DNA of 64,000 nucleotides from Glossina fuscipes (GCF_014805625.2 NW_023998421.1:7075426-7139425), one strand, 5' to 3'. Positions 44,711 through 58,045 are shown, counted from the first letter of the stretch. Notes: a model not told the origin generated them from the letters alone. Made by a program: numbers and translations.

Positions 44711-45639
44711 AGAAATGTTTCTACTTGAGGTTGCGTCTATTATCATCTGTTAATTTATACTTAGCGCTTAGTGTATATATGAATAATCTTGCACAGTCAC
44801 CATTTTAAACGAGTATACAATTAATGCAAAGTATCTGAAGCCTATTATCGCACCTAACTTCCCTGATAAATATTTATACAAACCTTCTCAAAAGAATTTC
44901 GCTCTAAGTGATACATGGTTTGTTATTAAGGGATTGGCTTTTTCTCTTTTTCTCCAAGTTGATCTTTTTAGCTCCTAAATGCCAATTGACTCTGGTCATA
45001 AACGTATTTACTTTATAAGGTCTTAGGTTTTCAATCTAATACAACATCGTCCTCTTACAGCGTGTTATGTATGTGTTTGTAGGAGACTATATATATATAT
45101 ATGGATAATTCCAGAAAAAGATTGCATTACTAATTGAACACCGAGAAAGTGTATTGGATCTATTCTCATTTTTGTGTGTGTGTGTGTGTGTGTGTGTAAA
45201 TCATCGAAACTCTTAAACTTAACATCTCGAGAAATTTATACTGGCATTTAAGGACTTTGCAATAAATCTGAATTGTTATCTTTATGACTAGCAAAAAAAG
45301 ACCACACACAGCAAAATTGAAATGATGCTTTAAAATAAATTTGAAAAAGAGCAGAGCAAAAAACTGTAAAGAAGAACTTATTTCATTTGACTTTTTCGTC
45401 AGCCGAATATATTAAATATTATGGTTAACGACTCCATAACTTCTTTAGAAAACCTTAAGAAAATCATAATGTATTCACAAAAGAAAATATTTTCCTATAA
45501 AACTTTTCCAAGTTGACAAATTTATTTTCTTTATTCTTCTCTTCTCAGTTCTTGATTCTTATTTGTTTATTTTTTTCAGATCAAAGAAATTTCTTTTTGG
45601 TATATTTATCTACGCTTCTTATATATGTGTTTTTTTACA
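44711..45639. other. Spacer with (GT)n microsatellite
   Basis: (GT)n at about 45173-45199. AT-rich otherwise, no gene seen. Confidence 0.55.
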
Positions 45640-46430
45640 CCCACCATCAAAGGATGGGAATATAATTATTTTATCAAAATGTTGGCAACATGTAGAAGGA
45701 AGAAAGCTTTAGAGTCTCCATAAGGTATATGCATTCTTGACCAGCATCTAATATCGAATCCATGCAAACATGTCCCTCTATACGTCGACCGGTATATGGC
45801 ACATGGTCACGAAAGTGACGATATAGATTTCAAATTTGTCGTGAACATATCAAGTTCTTGCACGCAAGTGCAAGTTGATAATGGAATGTGTCAAGGGACA
45901 TACCTACAGAACAAGTCAAAGTGAGAGGATTTTTGCTAATCACTTGCGAACTACAACAGATACAGCAATAAAAATTTGCACGAATATTTTATAACTACTC
46001 TTACAGTGCTTGCATAAAAAAGGGAAAAATCGACTAAGCGCACACAATATGTGAAAATTTCATTCTTTTATCAAAACCTTTGTAACGCCCTGAAAGAGTA
46101 TTCGGAAGCGTATTGATAAAGTGTCCGTCTGCCCGTTTTTTAGTCTATGATCGGCAAAATAAACATGTCAGTTTCAAATTGAGGAAAAACCTTGGAAGTG
46201 GGCACGAGCACGTTTCTGCTAAAGATAGGCCAAATCAATCAAAGGGAAAGCCCATTACAAAGCATAAAGTGGGAGGATCTCTGTTTTTAAAAGCAAAGAA
46301 CTGGGCATTCTTGGGCTTGTTAGTCGTAACCTGCAGCAATATAAATTTCTCAATATTCCATATTAATGTAAATGCGTCGGGTATAGAGGATTCGGCGATA
46401 ATCGAATATAATTTTCTTACGTGTTTAGAT
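45640..46430 (-). repeat. Family B copy, near full length
   Basis: On the minus strand it starts GTAAGAAAATTATATTCGATTATCGCCGAA (about 46422) and ends CATCCTTTGATGGTGGGTGT (about 45640), with the CTCCATAAGG and GACCAGCATCTAAT blocks in the right place. At about 790 bp it helps define the full unit. The long plus-strand frame across it (46113-46523) is incidental. Confidence 0.65.
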
Positions 46431-47439
46431 TTGCTTTGTACAGAAATATTTATCAAGTTTTTCTTCAAATTTGTTTGGTTAGTGCGTTTGTTTGTTGTTT
46501 TGCTTGCCTTAAAAGGTGTATAGCTTCTTTTATTTGCACTATGATATGTTTACAAGATTTTTAGTGCATTTCTCCTTCTTCTCCTATGTCCTATACTGCG
46601 ACAGAATTGACAGTTTTTCTTGAAACTTAACAAGTTTGAAATAAATTGAATTTTCTCATTTGAAACAAAAAGAGAAAACCCATGTAAGTTTATTTTAAGC
46701 CAAGTTACATGTATTGAGTTACATATGAATGTGTATGTATGCCTTGATTTTTCGAAAAAATTTTACTTCTTTCGCTTTTAAAATTTTTCTTTTTACTCGT
46801 AGAAGGTAGTCTGTGGATCAAGGAAAACAATGTTGTTCTTTTCAAAATGTGCTCACTCGATATCACTTCTGGAAGCATTTTCCTTCATTTAGTGCTTACG
46901 GGAGTTTTTCGTTTTTCAGTTCCAGAACAATTGCAGAAGTATTTGAGTCTTCCACACACCTTTTTTTCTTTATTACAAAGTAATTCAGCTGCCGTCAGCT
47001 GATAGTTATGGATGCAAGCGATATGCAAGGGATGCAAGGGTGCGGCTTTCTATGCCGGAATGCATGTTTCCGAAGATTAGGGCCCCTCCAGGATAACGAA
47101 GTATCGAAATACAGGAAGACAAACAAATGGTTGGAAGTGGAAAAATACACTTCTCAAATTTCCTTAAAGCACTGTTTTTCACAGTACACTGTACAATACT
47201 ATTTAATACTATTGCAGAAAATGAGGTAAAATTTATGCTGATACATTCTCTTTTATCTGAAGTAAGCATTAATTGAGTGAAGCATGCTTCTAAAGACAAC
47301 TTTTTTATGTTTGTAATGGAGGCAACAAAGGATTCCTTAGAATATAAAGAATGTCTAAGGGATATTAAGCTTTCGCAAAGTCAAAATTTATTTCATTCAT
47401 AAATGGTTTTGTTTTATACGCTACATATCTTGTGGTTCA
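46431..47439. other. Spacer, no gene recognised
   Basis: Opposing open frames at 47006-47299 look chance-like. One 1-codon-offset repeat (GATGCAAGCGATATGCAAGGGATGCAAGGG) is of no clear meaning. Confidence 0.4.
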
Positions 47440-47755
47440 AGTGGATGTGGGCAACACTTAGAACGACTCACCTTTTGTTATACCGCCCAAATCAGACGCG
47501 CTTTCTAAATCGATTTAAACTTTTCTGTCCGTCTTGTTTTCTTATGTTAGCAGCCTGCATGTCGCAATTCTTGAGATATTTTTATGAAATTTGACACACC
47601 TACTTGCTTTGGTCCAGAGATGAATGTTATTGAAAGTGGTGCGGATCGGACCACTTTTTCAATCACTTCGAATTCAATCACTCTTCTATTTAAAAACCCG
47701 TCATATGAATAGGTTGGAGTAGGGTATTTAATGGTGGGCCTTGATTCAATGTAGT
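47440..47755 (+). repeat. Family A copy, near full length
   Basis: CGCTTTCTAAATCGATTTAAAC, TGTCCGTCTTG, CGCAATTCTTGAGATATTTTTATGAAATTTGACACACC, GATCGGACCACTTTTT, and GGGTATTTAATGGTGGGCC in order. Confidence 0.7.
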
Positions 47756-48061
47756 GTTTTTACTTGTTTATTTTAAATGAATGATTATATAATGTTTTTA
47801 AATTACATCTTTTGCTTTTACTTTCTACACTTTTAGGTAACACTAGCTTTGTTTGACATTCTATTAACAACAACAGCTACAAAAAATTCGTAAAAGAGGC
47901 AATGTAAACATTCAAATGTGAATGTAAATAATAGGAAAAGTGTTCAGAAAACATATAATTGAATGAATTACAGCATACGCATGAATTGCTTAAGTACAAC
48001 TTAATGTTTGTATAAATTGTTGCTCTTTTACATCATTTTAAATATTTACATAAGAAGAAAT
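47756..48061. other. Spacer
   Basis: AT-rich, nothing recognised. Confidence 0.5.
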
Positions 48062-48087
48062 AAGATTCGATATATATATCGAATCTT
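48062..48087. repeat. 26-bp perfect palindrome
   Basis: Half-site AAGATTCGATATA followed at once by its exact reverse complement, with no spacer. Followed by a poly-A run at 48105-48119. Confidence 0.9.
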
Positions 48088-50214
48088 GCATATCCAAGAT
48101 TCCAAAAAAAAAAAAAAAACAGAAATGGTCTGTTCACTATACATTGAAGTCAATAACAACTATGTTTAAATAACTTTTTCAGATTAATTTGGATTTTCAA
48201 AATATTCTTCTTTTTTACTGTAATTTGGCTAAATTTATTTATTTTTAAATTTAACGAAGGATTTTAATGCCACATTTTATTAGACAAAAGAGATCATCAC
48301 TTTTCCTCTTTGATTCGAAATTAAAATTAAAAAATTATAATTAAACGGAGCCCAAAAAGCCTGGCGAACCATTAACATCGAAAGCACTGTGCATTTTGCA
48401 AAATCATCTACAATGTTTAAGGGGTTTCTATATTTCAATGTCAACGTGACTGAACAATTAATCGAAGCAGGCCAGAATATACCAAAGGACATATATCTCA
48501 CATCCTAACACCTTTGCCGTCCAAATCGTACGACAAACTATGGCAAAAGTGACTGCTTCTTCCGTCGACTAGAATTTAGTAAAAGCTGCGATAATATGGA
48601 ATGATTACAAATGAATGAAAAGTAGAGTGCGTCAAAATTTTCTTATTCGTACGCCTCCAAGTCTGTTTAGGCCGAAGATCGCTCGTGGCTTTTCAAAGTT
48701 CAATTACAAAGCCCGCTTTTGGTTTGTTTTCTTCATTATTCACAGAGAATGTGACTGATGGCCAAGCTGGTCAAACTAGACAATTTATGCTCGAGAATGT
48801 GGGGGACTTCCTGTTGCAGAAACAAGGAACAAAGAAACGAATATTCTTTAAATCTTTGCTTAACTCGGGCAAAATGTAGATTTTGGCCACAATTTAATGA
48901 ATGCGGAAAGTTTGGGTGAATTGGGGTCTATCCCAAATCCTCCTGCGTATTACATTCGCATGTACCCAGTTAACCCAGTGGTTAAATGGTTTAATAAGTG
49001 AAATGCTAAAACCGAATGTAGAGCTCCTTTGCAGCCAACTAGTACATCCCAAAAATGAATCTATGTACTTTCGGAAACACAATGAATAAGCATAGAGTTA
49101 CTATTTACTATAATTAATAAGACCAAGAAGAACAGATACAGGCAAGCCTCCTATTTTCAAAACTTTATTTGTATATTAGCGCGATATAATTTTTTTTAAT
49201 CGCACGCATGCTCTTAATGCACGCTCCGCTGAACCCATTTTCTGAGTTGAATTAGAACACGGTTTCCGTATAATGCGGTCCGAATTAAACGCGTTATAGT
49301 AGACTTGACTGTATTATACGAGCAATTTTTCTTGTTTTCGTTTTGTTTGTTAAGATCTGCAACGCTTATGCTTCATTTTATTAGAGAAAAGCAGCCTACA
49401 GCCCACACATAACCATTCCATATATGTATGTATACCAGTGTACGCATGCAGTTTGTTATTTATGGGTATACTAATGAGGTATCAAACGTGTGATTCTCTT
49501 CATGATTTCCATTATTTTGCGATGAACAGTTGTTCGTTATTCGCCGTAGCATGTACGTGCAAGCAACTGTATTAAGCGAACTAATGTAAAGCATTCAACA
49601 GTTTGCTTTGCCTAACTATAACGTTTCGCTTTGTTATATTTTCTAAATGATGGAAATCCTGTTAACGTTTTCATCAACGTCATTAATCATTAGAGATTTG
49701 CATTCTGTAAAGTATTCTCGGAATCACAGCACTATTTAAACGAAGTTAAAGTTTGCTTATTATTAAGCACTTCATCCGGGAAAGAGCTGAAAATGTGTAG
49801 TAGAGTCGACATGATCACAGTTGAGTGATTATGAAAAGTAAATCTATATGTTCTTAATCTATAATAGTAAATTTGTATGCGAAATGTATTTTGGACCGAT
49901 TTTCATCATATATCAGTAAAAATTATTGCCATAGAAATTCTTACTTTTTACGGGAAGGCTTACATGGGATGAGGTCCATTAAATAAATCCATCCTCTTCC
50001 AATTTTGCATCTTAATTTAGTGCGCTCAAATACTACTCTTTACAAATTACATTAAAAACTACAACATTTTTCTATCTAACAGTTGTATTTTAATGGCGTT
50101 TTGTTAGCGGAGTCGTGGCAAAAATGATCGGAAATAATCGATTTTTAATAAGGCTTACCTGTGAAATCAAGAATTGGGAGCGTAGTAAAATTCATTTAAA
50201 TATGTCGGAAACTG
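48088..50214. other. Spacer with a possible pogo/Tigger-like end
   Basis: Around 49255-49320 the phrase ATAATGCGGTCCGAATTAAACGCGTTATAG..ACTTGACTGTA resembles ends of old pogo-like elements, but no partner repeat was found. A 145-bp-unit remnant lies near 49950-50000. Frames near 48280-49090 are unassigned. Confidence 0.35.
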
Positions 50215-50370
50215 CTACAGAGATACATACGCTAACAATACACGGACATAGGGGCAGAGAACGTTAAGTCTGTTCACAAAATCCTCCTGAATCGAAAGAC
50301 TCTATGTCAAGTGCTCCTGGATGCTGTATATATTCAACTCAATTTAATATGCGATTGCTAGAGGTAGCAC
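50215..50370 (-). repeat. Family A fragment
   Basis: TACACGGACATAGGGGCAGAG, CCTCCTGAATCGAAAGACTC and TTCAACTCAATTTAATATGCGATTG in minus-strand family A order, decayed. Confidence 0.45.
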
Positions 50371-51884
50371 GCTATGTAAAGTAGTTGTGGAAAAATCATA
50401 AGCGAACAAAGTACAAAACAAGAAAATAAATCCAAAATTTATTTAAAATGCGTGTAGCGTAGCACACCTGAAGTGCTACTTAACATAAATTTCCACAGAA
50501 AGTGAAATGTCATAAAGGGAGAAATTTAAAATGCTGCCTTAACTTAACCTGTTGATAAGCATTAATATTTAATGCGCATAAAAGAGAAATCTTTGAATTC
50601 TTCACAGCGAAAAAGAAAAGCAACGATTTTTTTTTTGTTGATCCGAATAAAGCGAAACGAATTTATACCGAAAGTGAAAGAAGTTTAATCGGTAGCCGTA
50701 AATTCATAAACGTTTTTAAGGTGGATTTTTAGGATAATTACTAATAATTATTGCACCTTGTTTTTATATTACAAATTATTCCATATTAACTGGCCTTTCA
50801 GCCATGTTGGACTAAGAAAATGGACACCGTGTCGATGTTCGATTGATCTCGGGCAGTGCACTGTCCAAAGTCATCGCTATTTTTATATCCACTTCGCCGT
50901 CTGTTAAGACACTTCTGGGCTCGACACGAGAAGACAGGCGCTTTAGAGCCTTTTCCCTATCCTGGCCAACTATCGAAATGTGTAACACTATCACGATCAT
51001 TTGATGGAAGTTTGCAAATATGCTCTATTGCTTTGGCTAATATAGATAAATTGAAAAATTTATTTTAATATAATGTATTGCTAAAATTTCCTGTCGGAAG
51101 AGCTTTACACATGTCATCTATGTCAATATGCTTTCAGTGCTATGAGCAAGCGGCCTCTCGTAAATTCATATCACTACAAATGTGTAGAGTTCTCTGACTT
51201 GCCCCAGATCTTCATTAATTGGTATTTAGAATCCGCACTCAACCCTCCCATGGTAGATGTTAGTGTAATGACTGACGAGATTAAACAATGTCCCGATGCA
51301 GCCAACGCCAAAACTACTTAAAGTCAACTTAGGTGAGAAATTTGTAGCAAAGCTAACACAATAAAAAAGGAATCACTTTAGAAAGGATTACAAAACAAAT
51401 ATGTATTATGTATGCATTTTAAATGTATGTAGATTGTTCAAAAAAAAACCCTCTGTAAAGTGTAACACAATTTGTTAAACAGTTTCTAAGCACATATCCG
51501 TTTCTCATATGGTACTCAGACAGGTTCTAACAACATTTTTAAAATATCAAATACGCAATGTTTCTGTATGCATAAGGCAAAGGACAACATATGCCGGAAA
51601 ACAGCAGACAAACTGAAAGCAATAAACAAACTAAGTACACCGAATTACTCGTATTAGGTAGAGAAAAAATTGTTGAAAATATATTCTAAGAGATGCAAGT
51701 AAATAACAAGATATGTCAAGAAATTTCTCAAAATACAAATGAGTAAAAATTTTTCTGGTATCTGTGACAATAGTTAAGAGCAGGTACAAAATATAATTGC
51801 TTTTCGTTTAGTTCTTATTGAGAATTTGTAGCTTTCATGTTCGTCCAATGCCTTGCAATTATTCATATAGCGACTTTTCAAAGG
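50371..51884. other. Spacer, no gene recognised
   Basis: Opposing frames at 50812-51068; the minus one (G-Q-D-R-E-K-A-L-K-R-L-S-S-R-V-E-P-R-S-V) is protein-like but unassigned. Confidence 0.35.
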
Positions 51885-52060
51885 TAAATGGTTGACAAAG
51901 TTGTCCGATCTGAAATTTCATCAGAAACGTCCATCCTCGGGCAATAGGCAGTACTCAATAAAGTCACTATGAACAGATCGGTGTAATAAAAGCTCAGTTT
52001 ATCTTACATCCTTCTCGTTGTATATATATTCCAGAATATATTCCATTCGTATCCTGCACA
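51885..52060 (-). repeat. Family A fragment
   Basis: GTCCGATCTGAAATTTC, AAGTCACTATGAACAGATCGGTGTAATAAAAG and TCCATTCGTATCCTGCAC follow the minus-strand family A order. Confidence 0.45.
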
Positions 52061-52439
52061 GTTTTTTTTTTAATATAGCATCCAAAGTAATTATAATATA
52101 ATTACAACGAATAAATAAATACTTAAAACATTAAAAATCCGTCTTCCTATCTACGGTAGCTTGAACCATATTATTATTTTTCCGATTAGTATATATTAAA
52201 TCGCCATGCCAGCGGGTCAAGAATTTCGAAATTTTGCAAATGTTAAGACAAGTTTAATTTAGAATCCAGGAATTAGCATTAATCAACATTGGCGGTAGTC
52301 AGCTGCCGCAAGAAACCAATCTTTCTTTATCTCCGTAATTTCATTAAAAATTACTTTCCCGATCTCTAATATATCTTTATTTTCATAATATCCCGTTACG
52401 TAAATTTCGTGTTATTACCCCACACAAAGCTAAAGTTTT
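52061..52439. other. Spacer
   Basis: AT-rich, nothing recognised. Confidence 0.5.
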
Positions 52440-53170
52440 TGTCGCATAGGCGTACGGGCATTGTAGGCGTGTTCTTGGAAAAGTTGAAGTCACTTTCAGA
52501 TAATTTTCCCAATTTGTAGACGGGAGAATGTTTGTCACAGGTGTGACAATATTGGGCACATGGACCGATGGACAGATTAACAGACGGACAAACGAAAAGA
52601 CGAACGTGCTAATTTAAAATTGGCCAAGAATTCATACACTTTATGCGGTTCTTAAATTTTGTCTCTGCGCGCTATAAAGTTATTGAAAAAATTTTAATTT
52701 TAAGGTCATAATATTGGGCAAGCCTGGTCAATTTTTCCCATTATGCTGCAGTATTGCAGTATTAATCATAGAATATACTTTCAAATTTCTGGACATTTAT
52801 TTCCTATAGTTTACGAATAATAAAAGTATTCTCAAATTACTTGGTAGTTTGGGCGTGTGCCTCGACCGATAAGGCCCATTTTTAATACCAACCTACGTGC
52901 AAGAAGTTCCAGCGTTTCTGTAAAATTTTTCAAAGTCGCTAACTCAATTTTTGCGGCCAAGAGCATGTTTGGAACAGATATTATACAGACGGATAGATGG
53001 ACAGACCGACAGAGGGACAGACGGAATTGCTTCGATTTAGAATTTGATGCCGATCAAAAATACATACACTTTGTGGGATCTCTAACGCTTTCTTCTGGCC
53101 GTTGCGAATGTTTTCACAAAACGAACCCCACATTCTTCAGTGATGGGTATAAATATATTAAAAATTTTTC
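52440..53170 (+). repeat. Family B copy
   Basis: CATGGACCGATGGACAGATT, GCGCGCTATAAAGTTATTG, ATAATATTGGGCAAGCCTGGTCAATTTTTCCC, ATACCAACCTACGTGCAAGAAGTTCC, a GACAGACCGACAGAGGGACAGACGG core, and CTTTGTGGGATCTCTAACGC. Parallels 56280-56840 block by block over about 560 bp. Confidence 0.65.
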
Positions 53171-54764
53171 GTCCTCCTCCTTCAAACTCTTCTTTCGATT
53201 ATTTTTTAATTAATGTTTGGAGAATGTACTCAAAAATATTTTAAGTTTAAAAAAACTAACTAACAAAATTGATAACAAGAACAACAAAAATCTTTGAGAT
53301 TTTACTGCGTCTTATGTTGAAAAACTTCTTGGCGTATCTTGTTATTTAGTTGTCTCTAGCTACACACATATAACATAGTACAATACAAGGAAAGTTACAT
53401 GAAACTTAAAATTTTTTTTTTCTTTTTGCAAGAATGTTTTACTAAATTTAATTTATTCAGTTGTGTTAAGAAAAAAAAAAAAAAATTTGAAATGATTCCA
53501 GCAAGGCAATGACTGTAGTTATTTATTCGAAACAAATTTTAGTTATAAAGTCAAATAATTTATTAAAAATGAATAAATGTATTCAAATGTATGTATATAA
53601 TGAAAAAAATAAATAAATAAATAAATAAAAACATTTTCCCAATAAAAATTTTTCTTACAGGAGAGGCTTTTAAAAGCCGTAGAACTATTATAAATGATAG
53701 GAAAAATGTCTTTATAATCATATGAAAAAATGGAAGCACTTAAGGATGAATTTATAGAAAGGAAATCTCAATACAAACGTAAAGGCTAACGGGATGGTTA
53801 AGAAAGTAAACCACAGTAGATTTTTCAGAAAAAGAAATCTTCCCGTTAGCTTAGTAGAACGTGCGAAAGAAATTTTTTCCTTGAAATTTTAAGTTGTTCC
53901 CCCAAAACACTCCTAAAAAACTTCTTGCCTTCATGCTCAAGATATGGTGTTAATTTCTGACTGTGAGCCGGCGAGGCAGTAGGATATCATGTAAAAACAC
54001 GTGCACAGATTAGCTCAATATACACACAAAGTTTGCAAAGTTTGCCTAAAAAAATAGATACGACGCAGTTATCTTTAGGATGTAAAAAGATATCGATGTC
54101 CCTTGATCCCTTATATCGTCTTCTCGTCGAGTTGTTTTGGAATTCTTCGTACGTCGCATGGCGCACTAACACGGCTGCCCATCGCCCCGCTCAGGCACAA
54201 CACTGAGTGGTTTGTATTGCAGTTCTATTGACGGCAATTGACAGAATATACAAGGAATACTTAGTACGAGACAATTTACGATTGATATAAAAGCAGAACG
54301 TGTTAGACGTGTGTTAGAAAGCGATGAAAATTCAAGGTCAACATGCATTTATATGCTCACATATACATTTGTATTAATCTTTGTTCCATATATAATTATT
54401 ATTATATGTAAAACCATTATACATAGGTCCTCCGATTAACACGGTTAATTCGTATCGTACTATGCTGTATCGAAACCGTATCGTACGAAACTTTTCACTT
54501 TTTAATTTAAACTTCAATATCATATAGTATAACGTAACATTAAGATGAGATATAACATTAATCAAACCAATGTGCACAGTGTTGTATTGAAACATATTTA
54601 CATTATTCATTGTATATTCGCAAATGTTGTACCTTGTCGTGCTTTAGAAGTACCCTGTCATTTTTTTAGTCACTTTGATACATTATTACTGTTATTACTA
54701 TTCATTTATTAATTATTATTATTTATGTTTTTATTTACCACTATTCATTATCGTCATTAGCATG
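53171..54764. other. Spacer
   Basis: Short poly-A and AATA runs (53470-53484; 53610-53629). A minus-strand frame at 53987-54172 (R-H-A-T-Y-E-E-F-Q-N-N-S-T-R-R-R) is protein-like but unassigned. A plus-strand phrase near 54428-54450 (CCTCCGATTAACACGG) loosely echoes the pogo-like end at 49.3 kb. Confidence 0.35.
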
Positions 54765-55165
54765 TTCGTACTATTCACCAGTTGTGGTACAAGGGTATAT
54801 CAAGTTTATGCGGATGTACGCAGCATTCAGATGGAGGGGGATAGATTCACCTTTTCTTATATTGATCGATTCAGAGTAACTTTCTTGATCGATTTAAGCT
54901 TGTCTGTCCCTCCTTCCGTCTTAAATTCTTGTAAAACAATTGTTATTCTCTTCACAACTTGTTTGATATTTTATTTGAGAAGGTCTTGAAATGCAGCCAC
55001 CCCAAAGTGACTCTGTCCATCCCGTTTTTTTTTTTTGTGTTCAACCCACACAACCCACAGGTCCCAAATTTTTAAGATGTTTTGATTAAATTTGATACAA
55101 TGACATGTTTTGCCGCAAGGACGAACGCTATAGGTATTGATTAAGATAGAATCACTTTTCTGACC
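54765..55165 (+). repeat. Family A copy
   Basis: CACCAGTTGTGGTACAAGGGTATATCAAGTTTATGCGGATG, ATCGATTTAAGCTTGTCTGTCC, TTAAGATGTTTTGATTAAATTTGATACAATGACATGTTTTG, GCAAGGACGAACGCTATAGG. It is interrupted by a poly-T/A-rich stretch. Confidence 0.65.
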
Positions 55166-55984
55166 ACTCCCCCATTTTTCTTTCGTTTTTTTTTTTTTTG
55201 TCTTTGTCATTCAGTCAAGCAATACAAGGAATAAATTTCTTGTTATGCTAAAGAGGGGCTAAAGATAAAATAAATTACGAAGTGCAAGGGAGAAGTAAAT
55301 GAAACACACCTTAAAATTAAAGTCTTTAAGTTGCCTTTATAAAGAGAAACTGATTTTATGGTTGATTAAATTTATATATATATATATATGTAGTTGACTT
55401 GTTAAAGCCTTTTAGAGAGCATTAAAAGTCTTTACGGACTTTATCTTGCATAAGGTTTAGTTAATTGCAGGTCGTATCGTTGATAAGGGAAAATGAACTT
55501 AACGAATAGAAGTCTTTCTTCTCTCTTTTATAACTTAAGGAACAACGGCTCCAAATGAAACAATTAACTTGGATTTTAACTAAGCGTATTAAATAATTAA
55601 GTCGGACATCCATGTGAGACTATGTGACATTAATACTAATTTGCTTTTATGCAACTCTTTAATTCATTTAAGGCAACACGAACGAATATCATATTAGATC
55701 TAATTAAAAATGAAGAAAAAGTGCTAATCCGTTGAAACGTTTAGCACAAAATTAAACTTTCTTATCAACGGTAGTTTGACGTCGAGAAACAAGTTTAATG
55801 AGTTGCATGTGTGAGCTGTGTATGGAATTATTTCTTTCTAAGCGCACATAAGTGAGACACACACTTTTTTTTTTTGTTTTTACCATAGAGTTTTTAATCC
55901 AGGCAAACAGTTCGATATATATGAACAGATAAAAACTTGTTAAATGAAACGAACTAATATGTTTTATGTGCGGATGATTTGCGG
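55166..55984. other. Spacer
   Basis: AT-rich, (TA)n at about 55372-55390. No gene. Confidence 0.5.
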
Positions 55985-56845
55985 AAGAAAGTGAAATAAA
56001 ACAGGTAAGTAAATTGTATTCGGTCATGATCGAATCTTTGATACCTAGCACCGTTATCTTGAAAAGGACCAAAAAAAAAAGTATGTTTTCATACTTTATA
56101 ATATTGGGTGGGTGCAGCTAACTTTTTCTATTCTTCGAATATATGTGAAAATTTGTATGGTGCGTGTATTGTACTTTATGGGGCGTGTGAGCGTTGCGGC
56201 CAATTTATCTCATTTTCAAGTCCCTTTGCGAATTCGTAGCCGATATCTTTCTTTTTGATGGGGCAGAGTATATTTACCAAAGCTATTATACACTTGGGCA
56301 AATGGACCGGTGGACGGACAATCGCACTCACATGCTTAAGTGCATTCCGAATTTGAACCTAGTCAAAAATTCGTTACTTTATAGCATTTGTGAAAATTGC
56401 TTCTACGCGCTATAAAGCTATTTGATCCAGTATAATATTGAAGAGGTCTGATCAACCTTTTCCCTTTGTACAGGTACTAAAGCATCGTCCAAAGGATATA
56501 CGTTCAAATTTCTGCAGTTTATCTCCTGTAGCTTATGAATTATAAGCAAAAAAGCAATTTTTTTATTCCCTTTGCAAAACAGAAATGCTCTCAGACAACG
56601 TATTCTTCGATCGATTTCAATACCAACCCGCCTGCAAGAACTTTCAATGTTGCTGGCAAATTTGAAGCCGACACCTTCATTTTTACGGGCAGGAGAATGT
56701 TTGCAAAAGACATTACGAAGGCGAACAGACATACGTCTAATCGGCTAATCAAGGATATCTATACTTCGTGGGTTCTCTGAAGCTTCCTTCTGGTCGTTGT
56801 GAAATGAATATTTTCATCCTTCGGGTGGTGAGTGTAATAAGCAAG
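55985..56845 (+). repeat. Family B copy, near full length
   Basis: From AGGTAAGTAAATTGTATTCGGTCATGATCGAATC at the 5' end to TTTTCATCCTTCGGGTGGTGAGTG at the 3' end, about 850 bp, with all internal blocks. Together with the minus copy at 45.6-46.4 kb it defines the unit. Confidence 0.7.
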
Positions 56846-57159
56846 AAATCGCTAATCAAATTTTCTCCTTTTTTCATGTACGTTAATATAAGATATTTTG
56901 AAAATAAGTAGGTGAAGGAGGAGGAGGAGAAGAAAATAAATTGGAATTAAATTGATAAACCCATGAGAAGCGTTTTTGAGCTGAATGTGGGGGATCGAAA
57001 GCTAAAAGATAAAAATATCAAAAAAAATTGTCATCGTTTTTTCGAGCTTAGATTATTTTCTAATCTAGTGTGAGCGTGCATATGGGCGGTTTGCAACTGT
57101 TCTTTGACCTAATAATTTTGATAAAGAAATGAATATTTATGCAAGATCTTGCCTTTTCA
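56846..57159. other. Spacer
   Basis: AT-rich, nothing recognised. Confidence 0.5.
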
Positions 57160-57385
57160 TCTTCCTTTCTATCAAATTTGAAGTCGATATCTTCATTTTT
57201 GCGACCAGGAGAGTACTAGCAACCACAAAAACACACAGACGGACAGACAAGGCGTAATCAATCACGCTGATCAAGAGTATACATACCTTATATGGTGTCT
57301 GAAGTTTCCCTTTCAACGTTACATACATTATGAAACGTAAAAACAAAATGAGTGTACGCCCTTCCTTCAGTGGTGGGTATGAAAA
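57160..57385 (+). repeat. Family B copy, 3' part
   Basis: CAAATTTGAAGTCGATATCTTCATTTTTGCGACC, ACAGACGGACAGACAAGG, ACGCTGATCAAGAGTATACATACC, TTATATGGTGTCTGAAG, TCAGTGGTGGGTATG. The best-kept 3' end of the family. Confidence 0.65.
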
Positions 57386-58045
57386 AATTATAAAATTTGA
57401 AGAGATTTAATGGATTCAGTTGACGATAATCATTGTAGTCTTTCTTTTGTAATGAAAATTTTCTGTTCAATTCAATGATAGATAGTTGCCGGGGTTTATT
57501 GCTTTAATTAAACCATACTACATGTACGGTGCGTTCTGATGTGGAGATAAAAAATATGCAAACCAAATCATCACAGTTCAACATTGCACGCGGGCTGTGT
57601 TAGGCAAGTAAACATTGTAAAAAAAAAGAAAAAGCAAGTACACCGCAAATACAATAAACTTGGGAATTACAAGAGTTAAATATGCGAAATCTCAGTAAAG
57701 CAAGAAGATATGTTTGTAGTGAATTGTAAAAACCTGGATTTGCTTTCGATTGTTTTAAATGTTGGCTTAAGAGGGGAAAGATCCCTTCACTGTTGTTGAG
57801 ATTTTAAGACAACTTTTATTATTTTCAAGAAGTTGAAGCATTTCATAGTCGCAACAATATGTTCCGATTGATATCGAAGAGAAGCAAGCGCTAATAATAG
57901 TAATGTTAATGAAAAGTAAGCATTAAAAACTCGATATATTTGAGAACCTGAAACATGAAACATTGCTATCTGGATTTGAACTGAAAACTAGAATGTCGTA
58001 AAAACGACCGTTACGTTACAAAGATGCGCTTAGTCAAAGCCTTAC
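57386..58045. other. Spacer, possible 3' exon on minus strand
   Basis: On the minus strand a frame from about 57985 down to about 57799 encodes one strong hydrophobic segment (F-S-L-T-L-L-L-L-A-L-A-S-L) and stops with TGA. Its TTTTCAG acceptor is phase-compatible with the exon ending at 58234. Unproven. Confidence 0.25.

Noticed and set aside
44381..44746. 121-codon minus-strand frame
   Set aside because: It lies wholly within a family A repeat copy.
46113..46523. 136-codon plus-strand frame
   Set aside because: It runs antisense through a family B repeat copy.
49255..49320. Pogo/Tigger-like transposon end
   Set aside because: Only one end-like phrase is seen and no partner inverted repeat could be located.
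53987..54348. Two protein-like minus-strand frames
   Set aside because: Composition is suggestive but there is no acceptor, donor or homology to support a call.
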